Source of the DNA: Oxyruncus cristatus | Taxonomy: Eukaryota > Chordata > Aves > Passeriformes > Cotingidae | Assembly (NCBI GenBank): GCA_013399855.1 | Contig: VXAY01002465.1 | Span: 516,685 to 580,684, forward strand | Direction of reading: 5' to 3' | Length of the DNA stretch: 64,000 nt | Shown here: positions 33,701-44,053 of the stretch, one piece after another | How positions within the stretch are numbered: the first letter of the stretch is position 1 | Layout: each line of letters begins with the position of its first letter | Translations under genes and position numbers: made by a program | The notes under the pieces: model-generated | The model's input: only the letters and a program-made list of their open reading frames with translations | Told to the model about the DNA's origin: nothing | The model's database searches: none

Positions 33701-34647
33701 ACACTGACCAAAACAGTCGGGTGTTTATTCGTGCAATGATGCAACTGCCTCAGGTACCATCATTCTGCCACTTCTCCTCCTCCAGACCTGGACTCTGAAG
33801 GCTGAGTGAGCCACTGAGACCTTTGTCCCTGGACACAGACCTCCAGGCTCACGGGAGCCTGATTAGGGGGATATGTAAGACCTTACCCGGGGATATCAAA
33901 CTCTCGTGTATTTCTCAGCAAGGTTTTGCTCTCCAGAGCCCTCTTGTGAGTGGCTTTTGCTCTGTGAGGATCAAAGAATTCACCCAATTTCTCATTCAAG
34001 CTGTATGCCAAGGCTGATAGGCATCAGCTTCATTATATGATATTAGGTGATTCAGGTTGTAAATGGCTTGTAATGCCAGCGGAGACATGAAAGTTCCCTT
34101 GTGCAGCAATAAGGGCTGTCAGGCATTCAGGAAACGTGTGTGTAGCCGTGGTCCTGCCCACTTCCTAAACACCACGAATCAATAGCGAGCAGCATGTGCT
34201 GAACTGGAGGGGAAGCCGTGGGGTCTAAGACTCTGTGTGTGTGTGTGAGGGAAGGGAGGAGAGGATTTCCAGTCTTGTAGTTGGCTACAGCTGCTTTCCG
34301 TGCCACAGAGATTGGGTGTAGGATTCAGAGGAATAAGAAAACCGTTCTGGAAATACGTCTATGGGTCATGAGGTTTGATTTGCCCTGTGTAGTTCTTTCT
34401 CTGGGGTCAAGGACTGTGCTGTAGATTTGCCTTTTGTCTCATGTCCATATAGATCTGAAGCAGCTTCCTGCGATGAATGGTTCTCCAGGACAAATAAGAA
34501 CATTGTGTCATGTTTAGGTTTCTAAAGCAATCAAAGCAGAGGTCTTTGGAGAGGTGTTTCTCAACCTTCTCTCTCCCAAGGGCTCTGTGGCTGTGGGGAG
34601 TTGCCAACACCACCTTTTTTTTCCCCCCCTCTCTCTCCTTGTTTCAG
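30753..34647 (+). other. RPH3AL: RPH3AL intron 3
   Basis: A GT-AG intron of 3.9 kb ending at a pyrimidine-rich CTTGTTTCAG. It contains T15 at 32444-32458 and a short (TG)n at about 34230-34245. No further exon was recognised. Confidence 0.9.
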
Positions 34648-34734
34648 AAAGTTTGCACCAAGTGTGGAATAGAAACCGTTGGAGCCCAGAAACGTCCCCT
34701 TTGGTTGTGCAAGATCTGCAGTGAACAGAGAGAG
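34648..34734 (+). CDS. RPH3AL: RPH3AL coding exon 4 (residues 118-146)
   Basis: This 29-codon exon supplies the second half of the zinc finger: KVCTKCGIE with cysteines 120 and 123, then RPLWLCKICSEQRE with cysteines 138 and 141. It is phase 0 on both sides, so skipping it would keep the frame but destroy the zinc finger. The donor is GTAAAA. The middle (TVGAQK) is the variable loop of the domain. Confidence 0.97.
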
Positions 34735-37700
34735 GTAAAACACAGCTGTGGAGAGGTGGGGCTCAGCAGCTTTCACCTGCCTGCCCCAAGTCTGTGCAGA
34801 GCCTGCCTGAGCTCTTCCCTATGCCTGGGCACTTGTGAGGCAGCCTGGGATGGGGTTTGGGAGGCTTGGCTGGAGGCCAGGCAGGCTCAAACACACACAG
34901 TGGTGACAACTTTGGTTTATGAGGGGGTGGAGGACAAAAACCACGCCGGCACCTGGAGCCTGTATGGCTTTGTGGAATTTTTCTAGCCGTGGCCATGCTC
35001 TTTCCCTCCTGGCTCTGTGGCAAATAAACTTGGCTAACTGTTTTTTTAATACAGCTTCAGAGATGTAGAGCGTAACTGCAATATTTGTCCCTTTAAAAAT
35101 AACTAGGATTGCAGCTTTCAAATCTCTTTTCCTCCCTGCCTGCAAAATCCCATAACTTGCCAGTGTGAGTCTTATAACGCGGGTCTCTAAATTTTTATAT
35201 CCCTCATCCTCGGCTTCGCACTGCAAAAAAGTAATGGGCTGCCTCAATTCCTGTCTGCCAGCCAGCATCCACCAACATCAGGGCTCTCTGCTCTGTGGTG
35301 AAGTCCACGAATTTGTTCTGTGATCACAGACGGATTTTCACCTGTTCCCATCAATTTATTTTGGCCCTTTGCTTGTGGTCCTTGAGCATCAGTCCAGTGC
35401 AGCTCCTTCTGACCGGCGCAGCCAAGTGTGTAACCTGGGTGCTCTGCTAAATCAGTTTTTGAGGTGTAGTGACAGCATTTGTGCAGGTGTTAGAGAGGCA
35501 GAAGTTTTCTTTTTATACCAGTTGTGGAAACTTAGCATCGCTTGGGTTTTCCATTGGAGGGGGTTGTTTGTGTGGGAGCGCTTGCAAAGTCCGTGTTCAG
35601 GTAAGATGAGGGATCCATAACTTTTGAGCAGCAGTGTTGGGGGGGACAGGCAGAGCTCCTTGGATTTTGATGATAATTTGACACACTGAATCATCCAGAT
35701 GTTTTGAATTCCGGATAGAGATCCCAACATAGAGAGTGAGGCAGATGTAGGTATTTTCTGTGCTCTGCAGGGACTAAAATTTACGTTACTTCTTTTAGTC
35801 TCTTTATTCTGTGGGTGTTTATTTTTTGTTTGTTTGGGGTTTTTTGTTTTTATTTATCTTAGTCTGTACAACTGGGTTTTTTTCCTATTCCTTCAAAAAA
35901 ACAATAAGGAACCCTGGTCACTGGACAGAGAATATTAACGTGCCTGGTATGTGTTACCCGTGGCCAGTGTGTGAGGGTACAATAACCTTCAGCGCTCACT
36001 CTCTCTGTGAAACCTGAGATACGACCAAAGTGCTTTCCTGATGGAAATGGATGGAACTTTCCTTCTTAGACTAACTAATATAGAGCCCCATCTTGCCTCC
36101 CAGCTCTAAGCTTTGTTTTTCTGTTCTCTTCAGGGTTGGTTCAGGTCTGTCTCCTTTCTTGTTTATGATGGTGCTGGTGCCCCGAACAGGAGCAGGTTGG
36201 AAGGGTCACAGTGTGGACACGCAGCCAGACATCAAGTCATACATCCCCTCTGTCTTCCTACATGCCCTGCCTTTATTCTGAGGGAATTGGGAATTGAGAA
36301 ATAGCAGAAGCCTTGAGGCACGTCAGCCAGGGCAAGGAAGTTGAGGCAAATCAGACTAAATGCCTGGAAAGTGACTTTGATCAGTGGCTTTGATGAGTGG
36401 CTTTGGTCTTCCCAAAGTGTGTGAGGAAGAGATGAGGCTCTTGGGCCTCAGGCTGATGGCTGGTACGAGTGCAGTCCCTGAAGCTGGTTCAGGTGTAAAG
36501 ATATTACTGGGCATGCACTAAATTAACAGGTTTCTTTGAAGAGCTTGTGTTCGCAGCCAGTGCCTTGTTGCTGTGTGTTTCTGTGGTCTGATTCTGCCTC
36601 GTGTTGCCATCTGCTCTGGACCAAACCCATCTGACCACGCTCTTTGCTGCAGATGGTATTTGCTATCAATGAGTGCAGATGGATGTCTGCTCTTCGGGAT
36701 CAGACAGTCTCATTTCTGTCTAACCTCTGAATCCCACGTGCCGTGGTTAGGTATCAGCCCCATTTTATTTCCTGGAATCCAGGCAGAGAGCTTCAGGAAC
36801 GCCCTGGAGCACTTAGGGTTGTGTGATGGAGTAACAAGTTACCCTTCTTCTCTCCCCTTGTCAGTGCACAGCGTGACTGAGGCAGGTGCTCCTTTAGCCA
36901 ACAAAATATGGGTTTAAAGAAGGCTGGTCCCAGGCCACAAAGCTCTGGCAATACCTAAACTTGACCACTGTAGAGGGCGAGTGTTTGATGCTGGTGCAGA
37001 GTCGCCCTCCCCAGGTGTGTGATGAGATGTGGTGTTTCCAGGTGAGGTGATTCCCTCCACATCAGTGCTTTGGTCGCCGTCTGATTTTCTGAACCACTGC
37101 TCAAGCTATTTGGGCTTGATATTTGTGAAGCTCTTGTCTCTGTTAGTGAGAGACTGCCGGGCACTGAAGTGGGAAAGGGAGGTCGTTTGGAAACCCAAGT
37201 GGACTAAACGGTGTTGGCTGGAGTTAATCACCGTCATCTGGCTGGAAGGAAGAGCCTTGCACTGTAATTGTCCCCTTTAGCCTCTGCCATGCACTGAGTG
37301 AGCACTTGTGTCCCACGAGGCTCTCGGGCCAGGGTGGTGGGGTTGGACATTCCCATGTACTAGCTAACAGCTGCAGTGTGGGGCATTGTTGCTACACGCC
37401 AAAGCTTTCATCCCTCCACCTTCCTCATTGTTATTTATCCCTGCAGGCTTGATTTAAACCAGCATAAGTCTGGTGACACGTGGCAGTCGTCTCCCTCTCC
37501 CCCTTTTGCCGTGTGGACAGAACCTGAGCTGGCTCCAGTGATGATTTAATCGTCACTTTGCCTGGGTCAGATGAAGACCGAAGTAACAAGCTGTTGTTTA
37601 GGTCAGTTCTTCGGGTGGAGCCGAGTGCTTGGTGTCCACAGATCCCTTTGGGAACCCCAGCCTCAGCCACTCGGAGGTGTTCCGTGCTGCTTTCTGTTCC

Positions 37701-38875
37701 CTTGAAAGCCTCCACTGGGAAGGCTGTGCTGCATAGCGATGAGGAACAACTTGCTCTGACACTGTCTTATTTCTGGAGGGTGGAGGCGATTGATGGGCTC
37801 TGCCTGCTGCTTGGCATCCCAGTCATCCAGAAACGGAGCAGAGCCTTCGGCGGCGCTGGAACTGCCGCGCGGGATGGGCACAGGGTGAGGGTCTCCACGG
37901 GGCCGAGAGGAGCTGGGAGGAAAGTACTGTGTTCTGACATGGCCAGGACCTGACAGGGTCTGGATGTTCCTCCTGGCAAAGAGAGCATCCCCAGGGGTCA
38001 GCAGACACCCCTACATCAATAGTGCATCTCTTCTTCCTGAAATAAGATAGAGATCACCTGCTCGAAGCCAGAAGTGACCTGTTGGAGATGCCACTTGTCC
38101 CAGGTGTTTGCAGAGGCAGCTATGGAAAACCCTCCTTTGTTCTTCCAGGATCCTGTGGTTGTTTTAATTTGCAATGTCTTCAGAGAGCAGTGGAATTAAA
38201 GCAGATGTGGATTGTGATTTAGTGTTCTGTGAGCAAGGGTAGAAGCGAATTTGGTCAAGCTTCCATTCAGCTTTGAGGGCAAGACTCTCCCTTCCTTCTT
38301 CCCTCCTCCATGTGCCTCATCACCTTTCTTGGCTTTGATCTCGCTCTACCTTTCTGAAGACAGCACTGAGGGCTGATCCTCCTTGGGGCAGTCCCGTTCC
38401 TGCATGTGTATAGAATCCCATGGCATGATAGGGGGGCTGATCCCTGACTGCAGCAAACACTGGCTGTGGGTTTGCAGTGAGTCTCTTTGCTAATGTGGCA
38501 CTGAAACACCCATGGGAATGAGTGCAGGGCAGAAAGGGAGCAGGTCCTCCAGTGAAACAGGCTCACTGCAGCAGCTGTCAGAGGAGGAGGACTTGCCTGG
38601 GAGGAGCAGTGGTGGATATATATGCAGCTGGAATGATTCCCTGCTGCCAGGCCTCTGGCAGAGCACGTGAGCTTGATAACAGCTCGGGCAGCAGTGCCCG
38701 TGCTGAATTAGTCGCGTGTGGCTGGAGCCTGCCTGTCACCTCCTGGCCTGAAGGAAAAAAGGGCCCTGCTGTGCTTTGTCAAATCCCTGCCGAGCCGTTT
38801 TAACTCTCTGCACAGCCTTGTTTTGACTGATACCACCAGGTTCTGCAAAGCACCTTCCCGAATTACCCCTTTTTA

Positions 38876-38892
38876 TACATATATATATATAT
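38876..38892. repeat. (TA)n microsatellite
   Basis: A TACATATATATATATAT-type run in an AT-rich stretch, just before the TAATTA near-palindrome. Confidence 0.85.
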
Positions 38893-38909
38893 TATTTTTT
38901 ATATATCCA

Positions 38910-38936
38910 TAATTAGCGATGCTATCATCGTAATTA
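38910..38936. repeat. Near-perfect palindrome with two TAATTA cores
   Basis: The left arm TAATTAGCGATG (38910-38921) and right arm CATCGTAATTA (38926-38936) are reverse complements except for one extra G in the left arm. The spacer is CTAT. Confidence 0.85.
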
Positions 38937-39015
38937 AAATCCTCTTGGAAGCATTCGCGCACATTTCCATTTGAATTGACACATCCAAAATTGTAGCGAT
39001 AATGAAAGCGGTTTC

Positions 39016-39097
39016 GGGAGAGTGGGGGGAGAGAGAGAGAGAGCGAGCTATTTTTCTTTTTTTTTTCCTTCTTTTTCTTTTTTTTTTTTTTCCCCTT
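39016..39097. repeat. Purine tract followed by pyrimidine tract
   Basis: A purine-rich run with a GGGGGG stretch and (GA)n ends near 39048 and is followed after CTA by T/C runs to 39097, then by AAAAAAA. The abrupt switch could favour triplex or hairpin structures. Confidence 0.8.
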
Positions 39098-39567
39098 AAA
39101 AAAACCGAGATGGAATATGAAAGAGAGTGTCAGCTATCAGGGACCTGTTAAAAGTTTCAATTTGCCCCCTCTGCTTCGCTTCCCTTTTAACTTCTTCTCC
39201 TTCACTACGCGGCGTTTTCACGGCTGGCTGCGTTTCTCGGCCCGTCACAATAAACCACGCAGGGGAGGAATGGAGTCATCTCCTCCCGTTTTGCCCCCAG
39301 GGCTTCCCTTTTCCCATACACACTCACACCGTTTTGAGCATTTATAAAGCAGCACAGCCTAGGGTTATTCCTGCCCGGCACGATGGTTCCTTGGCAAAAC
39401 ACCCCAGTGATGGAGAGGAGTGTTTTATTTCGGGTGACTCTGGATCGAATCGGAGCGATGTGCACCTGTTTGCAATTGAAAGAACTCATCAATAGCCTCT
39501 GCCATATTATTTTGGGGGTGGTGGCAAGTAGTTAGGCTCAAAATAGTGTCCTCTAGAATAGAGCCAC

Positions 39568-39587
39568 GGGGGGGGGGGGGAAAAAAA
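39568..39587. repeat. G13 A7 homopolymer pair
   Basis: Thirteen G followed directly by seven A within the AT-rich intronic block. Homopolymer length may be affected by sequencing error. Confidence 0.85.
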
Positions 39588-42500
39588 GAGGCCTGATTGA
39601 AAGGGGAATGATAAATTGTTGAAGGCTGGCAGCCACTGCAGCTTGAGAAACGTCGGGGTCAGGGGTGCGATAGATTTTGCTATTCCGGAAACAAAGCTCC
39701 GAATAGTAATTCCACTGCCTTTTAATTTTCCTCATCCTCAAGTGCCGAATGTGGGAGTTGACAACAGATTGCTGTAAATAATGTAATTGGAAATCTCTGT
39801 GTTATGGAAAAGCGGATGATGAATGCAAATAACGAAGCTGAAGAGCGCTCGCTCGCTCTCTCTCCCTGCCAGTAGTTTGCGGCGTGCCAGAGCCGTGGTG
39901 GAGGGCCGGGACAAAGTGAGTGTGTGGGCATGTGCCGCCTGCAGGCGATGGCAGCGAGGTCCTCCCGGGGTGACTGTGCTTGCAAGGTGCCTTTCTCTTC
40001 ACTGCAGCCCACGAGAACCTGCTCCCCCACCCCTTGGGGGGGTTGAGCCGCATTGCTGGTGTCAGCATGGGAAGCTAAAGGTGGTGGTTTTCCTCTCACC
40101 AAGCCTGGACTGCTGTGAAGGAAAGGGCCGCAGGATGAGAACAGCAACCACGTGGCACAAGCAGGAGGTGGTAGAGCAGACTGTGGCTTTGCAGCAAAGG
40201 CAGCTCTGTTCAGGGGACGTGGTTTGGTGAGGAGAACTCTGGGAGGGCTGCAAGTGTGTGTTATGATTCCTTCAGCTGTGATACCATCCCTTCATCAGCA
40301 AGTCCTGATGTTTTCCCTGTTTAGGAGCTCGTTTTAGCACTTGTATGCTCAGAGAAGTTTGAGCAGTAACATGGGTTTTCACCAGGGCTCAGCAATTCTC
40401 TGTTAGGTCCCATTTACAGGCTGCCCTTGAAAGTGCTCGGTAAAATAGACATCTGGTTCTGCATTTCTCATCCTATAGCTGTAATGATGGCTTGATGCAA
40501 CTTTAATAGGAATATTATCAGTGTTATAAAAGGCATTGAGCTCTCTGGACTTGTCATGGCCGTGGCTGTTAAGTTGAAGTAAGAAAAGGAGTGTGGTGCT
40601 GAAGTAGCTCTCCTCCCCTGCTTTGCTTTGGGGTAATACAGGTGTCAGGGGAGGCAGAAGGACAAGGAGCCTGGAGGGAGTCAGTGTTTAGTGTGGATTT
40701 TGGTTGTGTTGGGCCAGTTTGAGCGCAGGGCCATGAACAGATGGTGAACTGTGGTGTGGCTGCTCTGTCCTGAGCCGCGTGCGGGGCCACCCCATCCTGA
40801 TCTGGAGAAGTGCAGATACTGATCTTTACTTCCCACTGTCGAGCACTCAGAGCAAGGGATGATCAATGTTCCTCAAAATTGGGTTGTTGCAAGGGACTGG
40901 AAGGGTCTGGCTGGTGGAATTCCAGCTCCACCCGAACTCAGGACGGATTTCACCTTAACGTGCCAACAGGACCCGTGGGAACAACGTTCTCTCCTCCTTG
41001 GCAAGAGTAAGCTCCTGCTAATAAACAGGAGTTTTACTCTTGAAGCGCCAGTACAGATTTATTAATTTAAAATCAAGCAAGAACTTTGCTGTCAGGCCCC
41101 TCTTGGGATCAGTCAAGCTGCCATCAGTAGCAGCCAGCAGCATCGATCTGTTTTGATGCATGGGTACCAAAACTGCCCATGTGCAGAAAAGAAGGTGATC
41201 CGTGGTGGTTTGGGATGGGCCATGCTGCTAAACTGGGGTGGCAGAGGGCCTGAATTCATACAGGGGAGAGCGCCTTGCTGCAGCTATTTTAGAGCTGATC
41301 TCAAAAGAATTTCGGTGCTGCTGTAATAAGACCAAACTCTATTAGAGGCACCAATTTAAAGCGAATATGTATGCAGAGAATCAATTTTATACTACTATTA
41401 CCACATCAGAGCTGGGTGTATTATATCATTAACTCTTTCTGTAACGACTTGCTTTGGGGTAGTGAGAAACCTGGGGGCGACCAGCCTTTGTTGCAGCAAT
41501 CCATGCTGTGTCTGATTGGTTTTATGGTGTGCCTCAATTGTAGTTCGCCTGAAGATAATAGGTCTCTCCAGTGCTTCAGATTAAATTACAGATGTTGCAG
41601 GGTCTGTTCAGAGAACCGCTGTACCGAAGGGTTGTTTCCTCCCCAGCAGTTCATAGAGGTAAGGTACGTGTGCCCCAGCTACCCCCTGAGCATCAGGGGG
41701 ATGGACAACCTGCCCTCCTCAAGCCGTGGCACTGCTCGGGGTGCAAACCCCGTGCCTGCCACAGTCCCTGTGCTCCCCCTGTGTCATGTGGGCTTCTGGC
41801 TTTCCTCACTTGAGGGAGACCAGGGCTTACCCAGCCTGCAGCTGCTGCATGGTGCATCTTCACCTGAGTTGCAGTGGGCCAAGCCATGCAGAGCTGTCCG
41901 TCCCAGACTTTAAAAATACATTGCATTTCCCAGTTCTTGGGTTTGCAGGGGTAGAAGGGCCTGTTCCTCCAGTGTCTCTGTGCTGCACTGACGTGTGCTG
42001 TTGTACACGCTGTACCAAAGGCTGTGCAGTTCCCACGTGCTGGCAGAGGGGACAGAAGGAGCTGTGTCAGCTTGTGCCTTGGCTGGCTGGGTCACTGTTT
42101 TGGCTGTTGGCACAGTGGTGAAGGAGCTGGTAAAGCGTCCTGCTTGCCAAGACCCCCTCTGTAGAAGAACTTGCAGTCTTGGGAAATTGGCTTGCTAGCT
42201 TTTTGCTTGGATGTGAGCCTCACCATCCTACTGGGTTGTTACCCAGCAGGAAAATGTTGGTGTAATTGTAGGGTGCTCTCACCTCCTGCTGTGGTGCACG
42301 AGAGTCTCTCTTGTACCCTTACAGTAACTGATGTGTGTGCTGGGTCACAGCAACGCTCTCCTCTCTTCTGCTGGGTGCTCTTCTTTTAAAAACCTTGCTA
42401 TCAGGTTCCCCACGAGTTCAAATTGACTTCTCTTGGTTTCCAAGACCTCAAACACAGAGATTTGAACTCTCTGTGTGGATGGCTCTGAATGAGGAACCAG

Positions 42501-43878
42501 GCAACCTGCTGAGCAATCTCCTCCCATCAGTGAAACGGGACCTCTGGTGTCCTGCTTTTTGTGCCTGCATGAAGAGAACATCTGAGTGCCAGGTTTTGTC
42601 ACTGCCCTCTGCCCTGATCAAGCCTTAAATGCAAATTACAAACCTGTTGCTGCAATTAGGGGTATCTGCATTTGCACCCATTGCCATCATGGTGATACTG
42701 TTTGTAAAATGCTTTGGGAACTTGGAGTGAAAGTGCTGATCTTCGCTTTGAATAAAAGTGCAAGGTTTATACCTCCCTGCATGAAATAAAAAATGGTATT
42801 TTTACTATATTAACGCATTTTTGCTCTGGCTGTCTCATTAGCACGTTATTAGACTGCTGGAAGGCACGAAAGAATTAGGTTTGTAGAGGCCATTTCTCCT
42901 GGTCTGAGCTGCCACCCTTTTCCCTTCCTCTGGCTCACATCAGGCTTTATATTAAATATACTTAATAGAGCACCTTCATCATAAGCTGCATTAAAACTAA
43001 ATTGGAGAGGAGAGGCCATTCTTACAGGATATATTACAGTTTAGTGCTCACAGTCCATTTCCTGCTGCAGGTTCAGGTTATTTGAGTGTTGTTCTTCTCG
43101 TTCTGGGGTTTTTCAAGCTCATTAAATGATTTGGCTTGGCCTGAATTGCTCTGTGAGATGAACACTGAGGTTGTGTGCCATTCGGTACCACACGAGGGGA
43201 CATTTCTGCTGTCCCATTCTCCAGCTGTTGCCCAGACTTTGACTCCCAGAAGTAAAGCAACCCAGGTTGAGGGACCCATCCCAGGAAGAGAGACCTGTTA
43301 GGGCTTTCTGCTCCTCCTGCCAGTGCAGGGCTTGTTTCACTCTAAGCAGAGCATGTGCCTGGGGCTGTTGCCACTCGTGCCTGCTGCTCTTTCCAGGGTG
43401 CTTTTCTTTTTGTGTATTCCCAGTGGGAGAGCAATAGATGCAGAATCTGAACTGCTGCTTAGTGCAGGACAGGGGAGCTTCATCCCAGAGTGGTAAGTCT
43501 GGGAATGTGTGTTTGACTCAAGTACAGCATCCAGTCATGACCTGGAGAAGCTCTGCACGATCACCTTCTGTTCCTCCTTCGGTCTGTGCCTGCTGCTCAT
43601 TCACATTTGTCACTTTTCAGTTGTGGAAGAAGGACCGAGGTGAAGGTGGGCTGACAAGGACTGGGGAGGAATTTGGGATGCTGTGGGAGATGCAGATTGC
43701 AGGGGAACTGTTGGGCTCTGTGAGCTGGAAGGGTTGACTCCCCCATGTTTGAGCAGGGTCCGGGTAGCTCAGAGAGAATGGCTGGGCTGAGCTTGGTGGG
43801 GAGCTCATTTTGCGATGGTTGCGCTCTCTTGCTGTAAAAACCCAGGCTTAAGGTGTTGTGTCTCTGTCTCTGGCACAG

Positions 43879-44053
43879 GTTTGGAAGAGATCTGGGGCGT
43901 GGTTCTACAGAGGGCTGCCCAAGTACATCCCGCCCTTGAAGAGCAGCAGCAAACCCGTCGAGCTGCACTCGCAGCCGTGGCAGAGCGAACCGGCCGTGCC
44001 GGAGTCGGAGAGCGTCGGGACCAGCCGATCCTTCACCTGGGCCAGGGGAAAAG
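43879..44053 (+). CDS. RPH3AL: RPH3AL coding exon 5 (residues 147-205)
   Basis: This exon encodes VWKRSGAWFYRGLPKYIPPL, which includes the SGAW motif (residues 151-154) that inserts into the Rab3/Rab27 switch region. A low-complexity linker and SFTWARGK follow. It enters in phase 0 after GGCACAG and leaves after one base of Val205 at the donor GTGGGT. The linker between PPLK and TWARG differs strongly from mammals, as expected for a disordered segment. Confidence 0.96.

Larger units (their letters stand above)
38905..39850. promoter_or_regulatory. Candidate conserved enhancer block in RPH3AL intron 4
   Basis: The block is AT-rich yet keeps many CpGs, unlike the surrounding intron, and carries several clean transcription-factor-like words. 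These are a near-palindrome with two TAATTA cores at 38910-38936, the word TAGCGAT at 38914-38920 and again at 38994-39000, and a perfect octamer ATGCAAAT (POU type) at 39823-39830. TGTAAATAATGTAATTGG lies just before the octamer. A purine tract and a pyrimidine tract interrupt it at 39016-39097. No exon is present. Its regulatory role and conservation are inferred only from composition and motifs; the target could be a neighbour. Confidence 0.35.
34735..43878 (+). other. RPH3AL: RPH3AL intron 4, with candidate regulatory block
   Basis: This is the largest internal intron at 9.1 kb, from GTAAAA to CTGGCACAG. It holds an AT-rich but CpG-retaining block at about 38860-39850, listed separately, and a second such stretch at about 41280-41450. 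A third lies near 42950-43060. Several AATAAA hexamers, for example near 42750 and 42785, are internal and not assigned to any transcript. Confidence 0.85.

Noticed and set aside
42740..42800. Internal AATAAA hexamers as an RPH3AL 3' end
   Set aside because: They lie inside intron 4, with three to four well-supported coding exons downstream. An intronic polyadenylation isoform cannot be shown from sequence.
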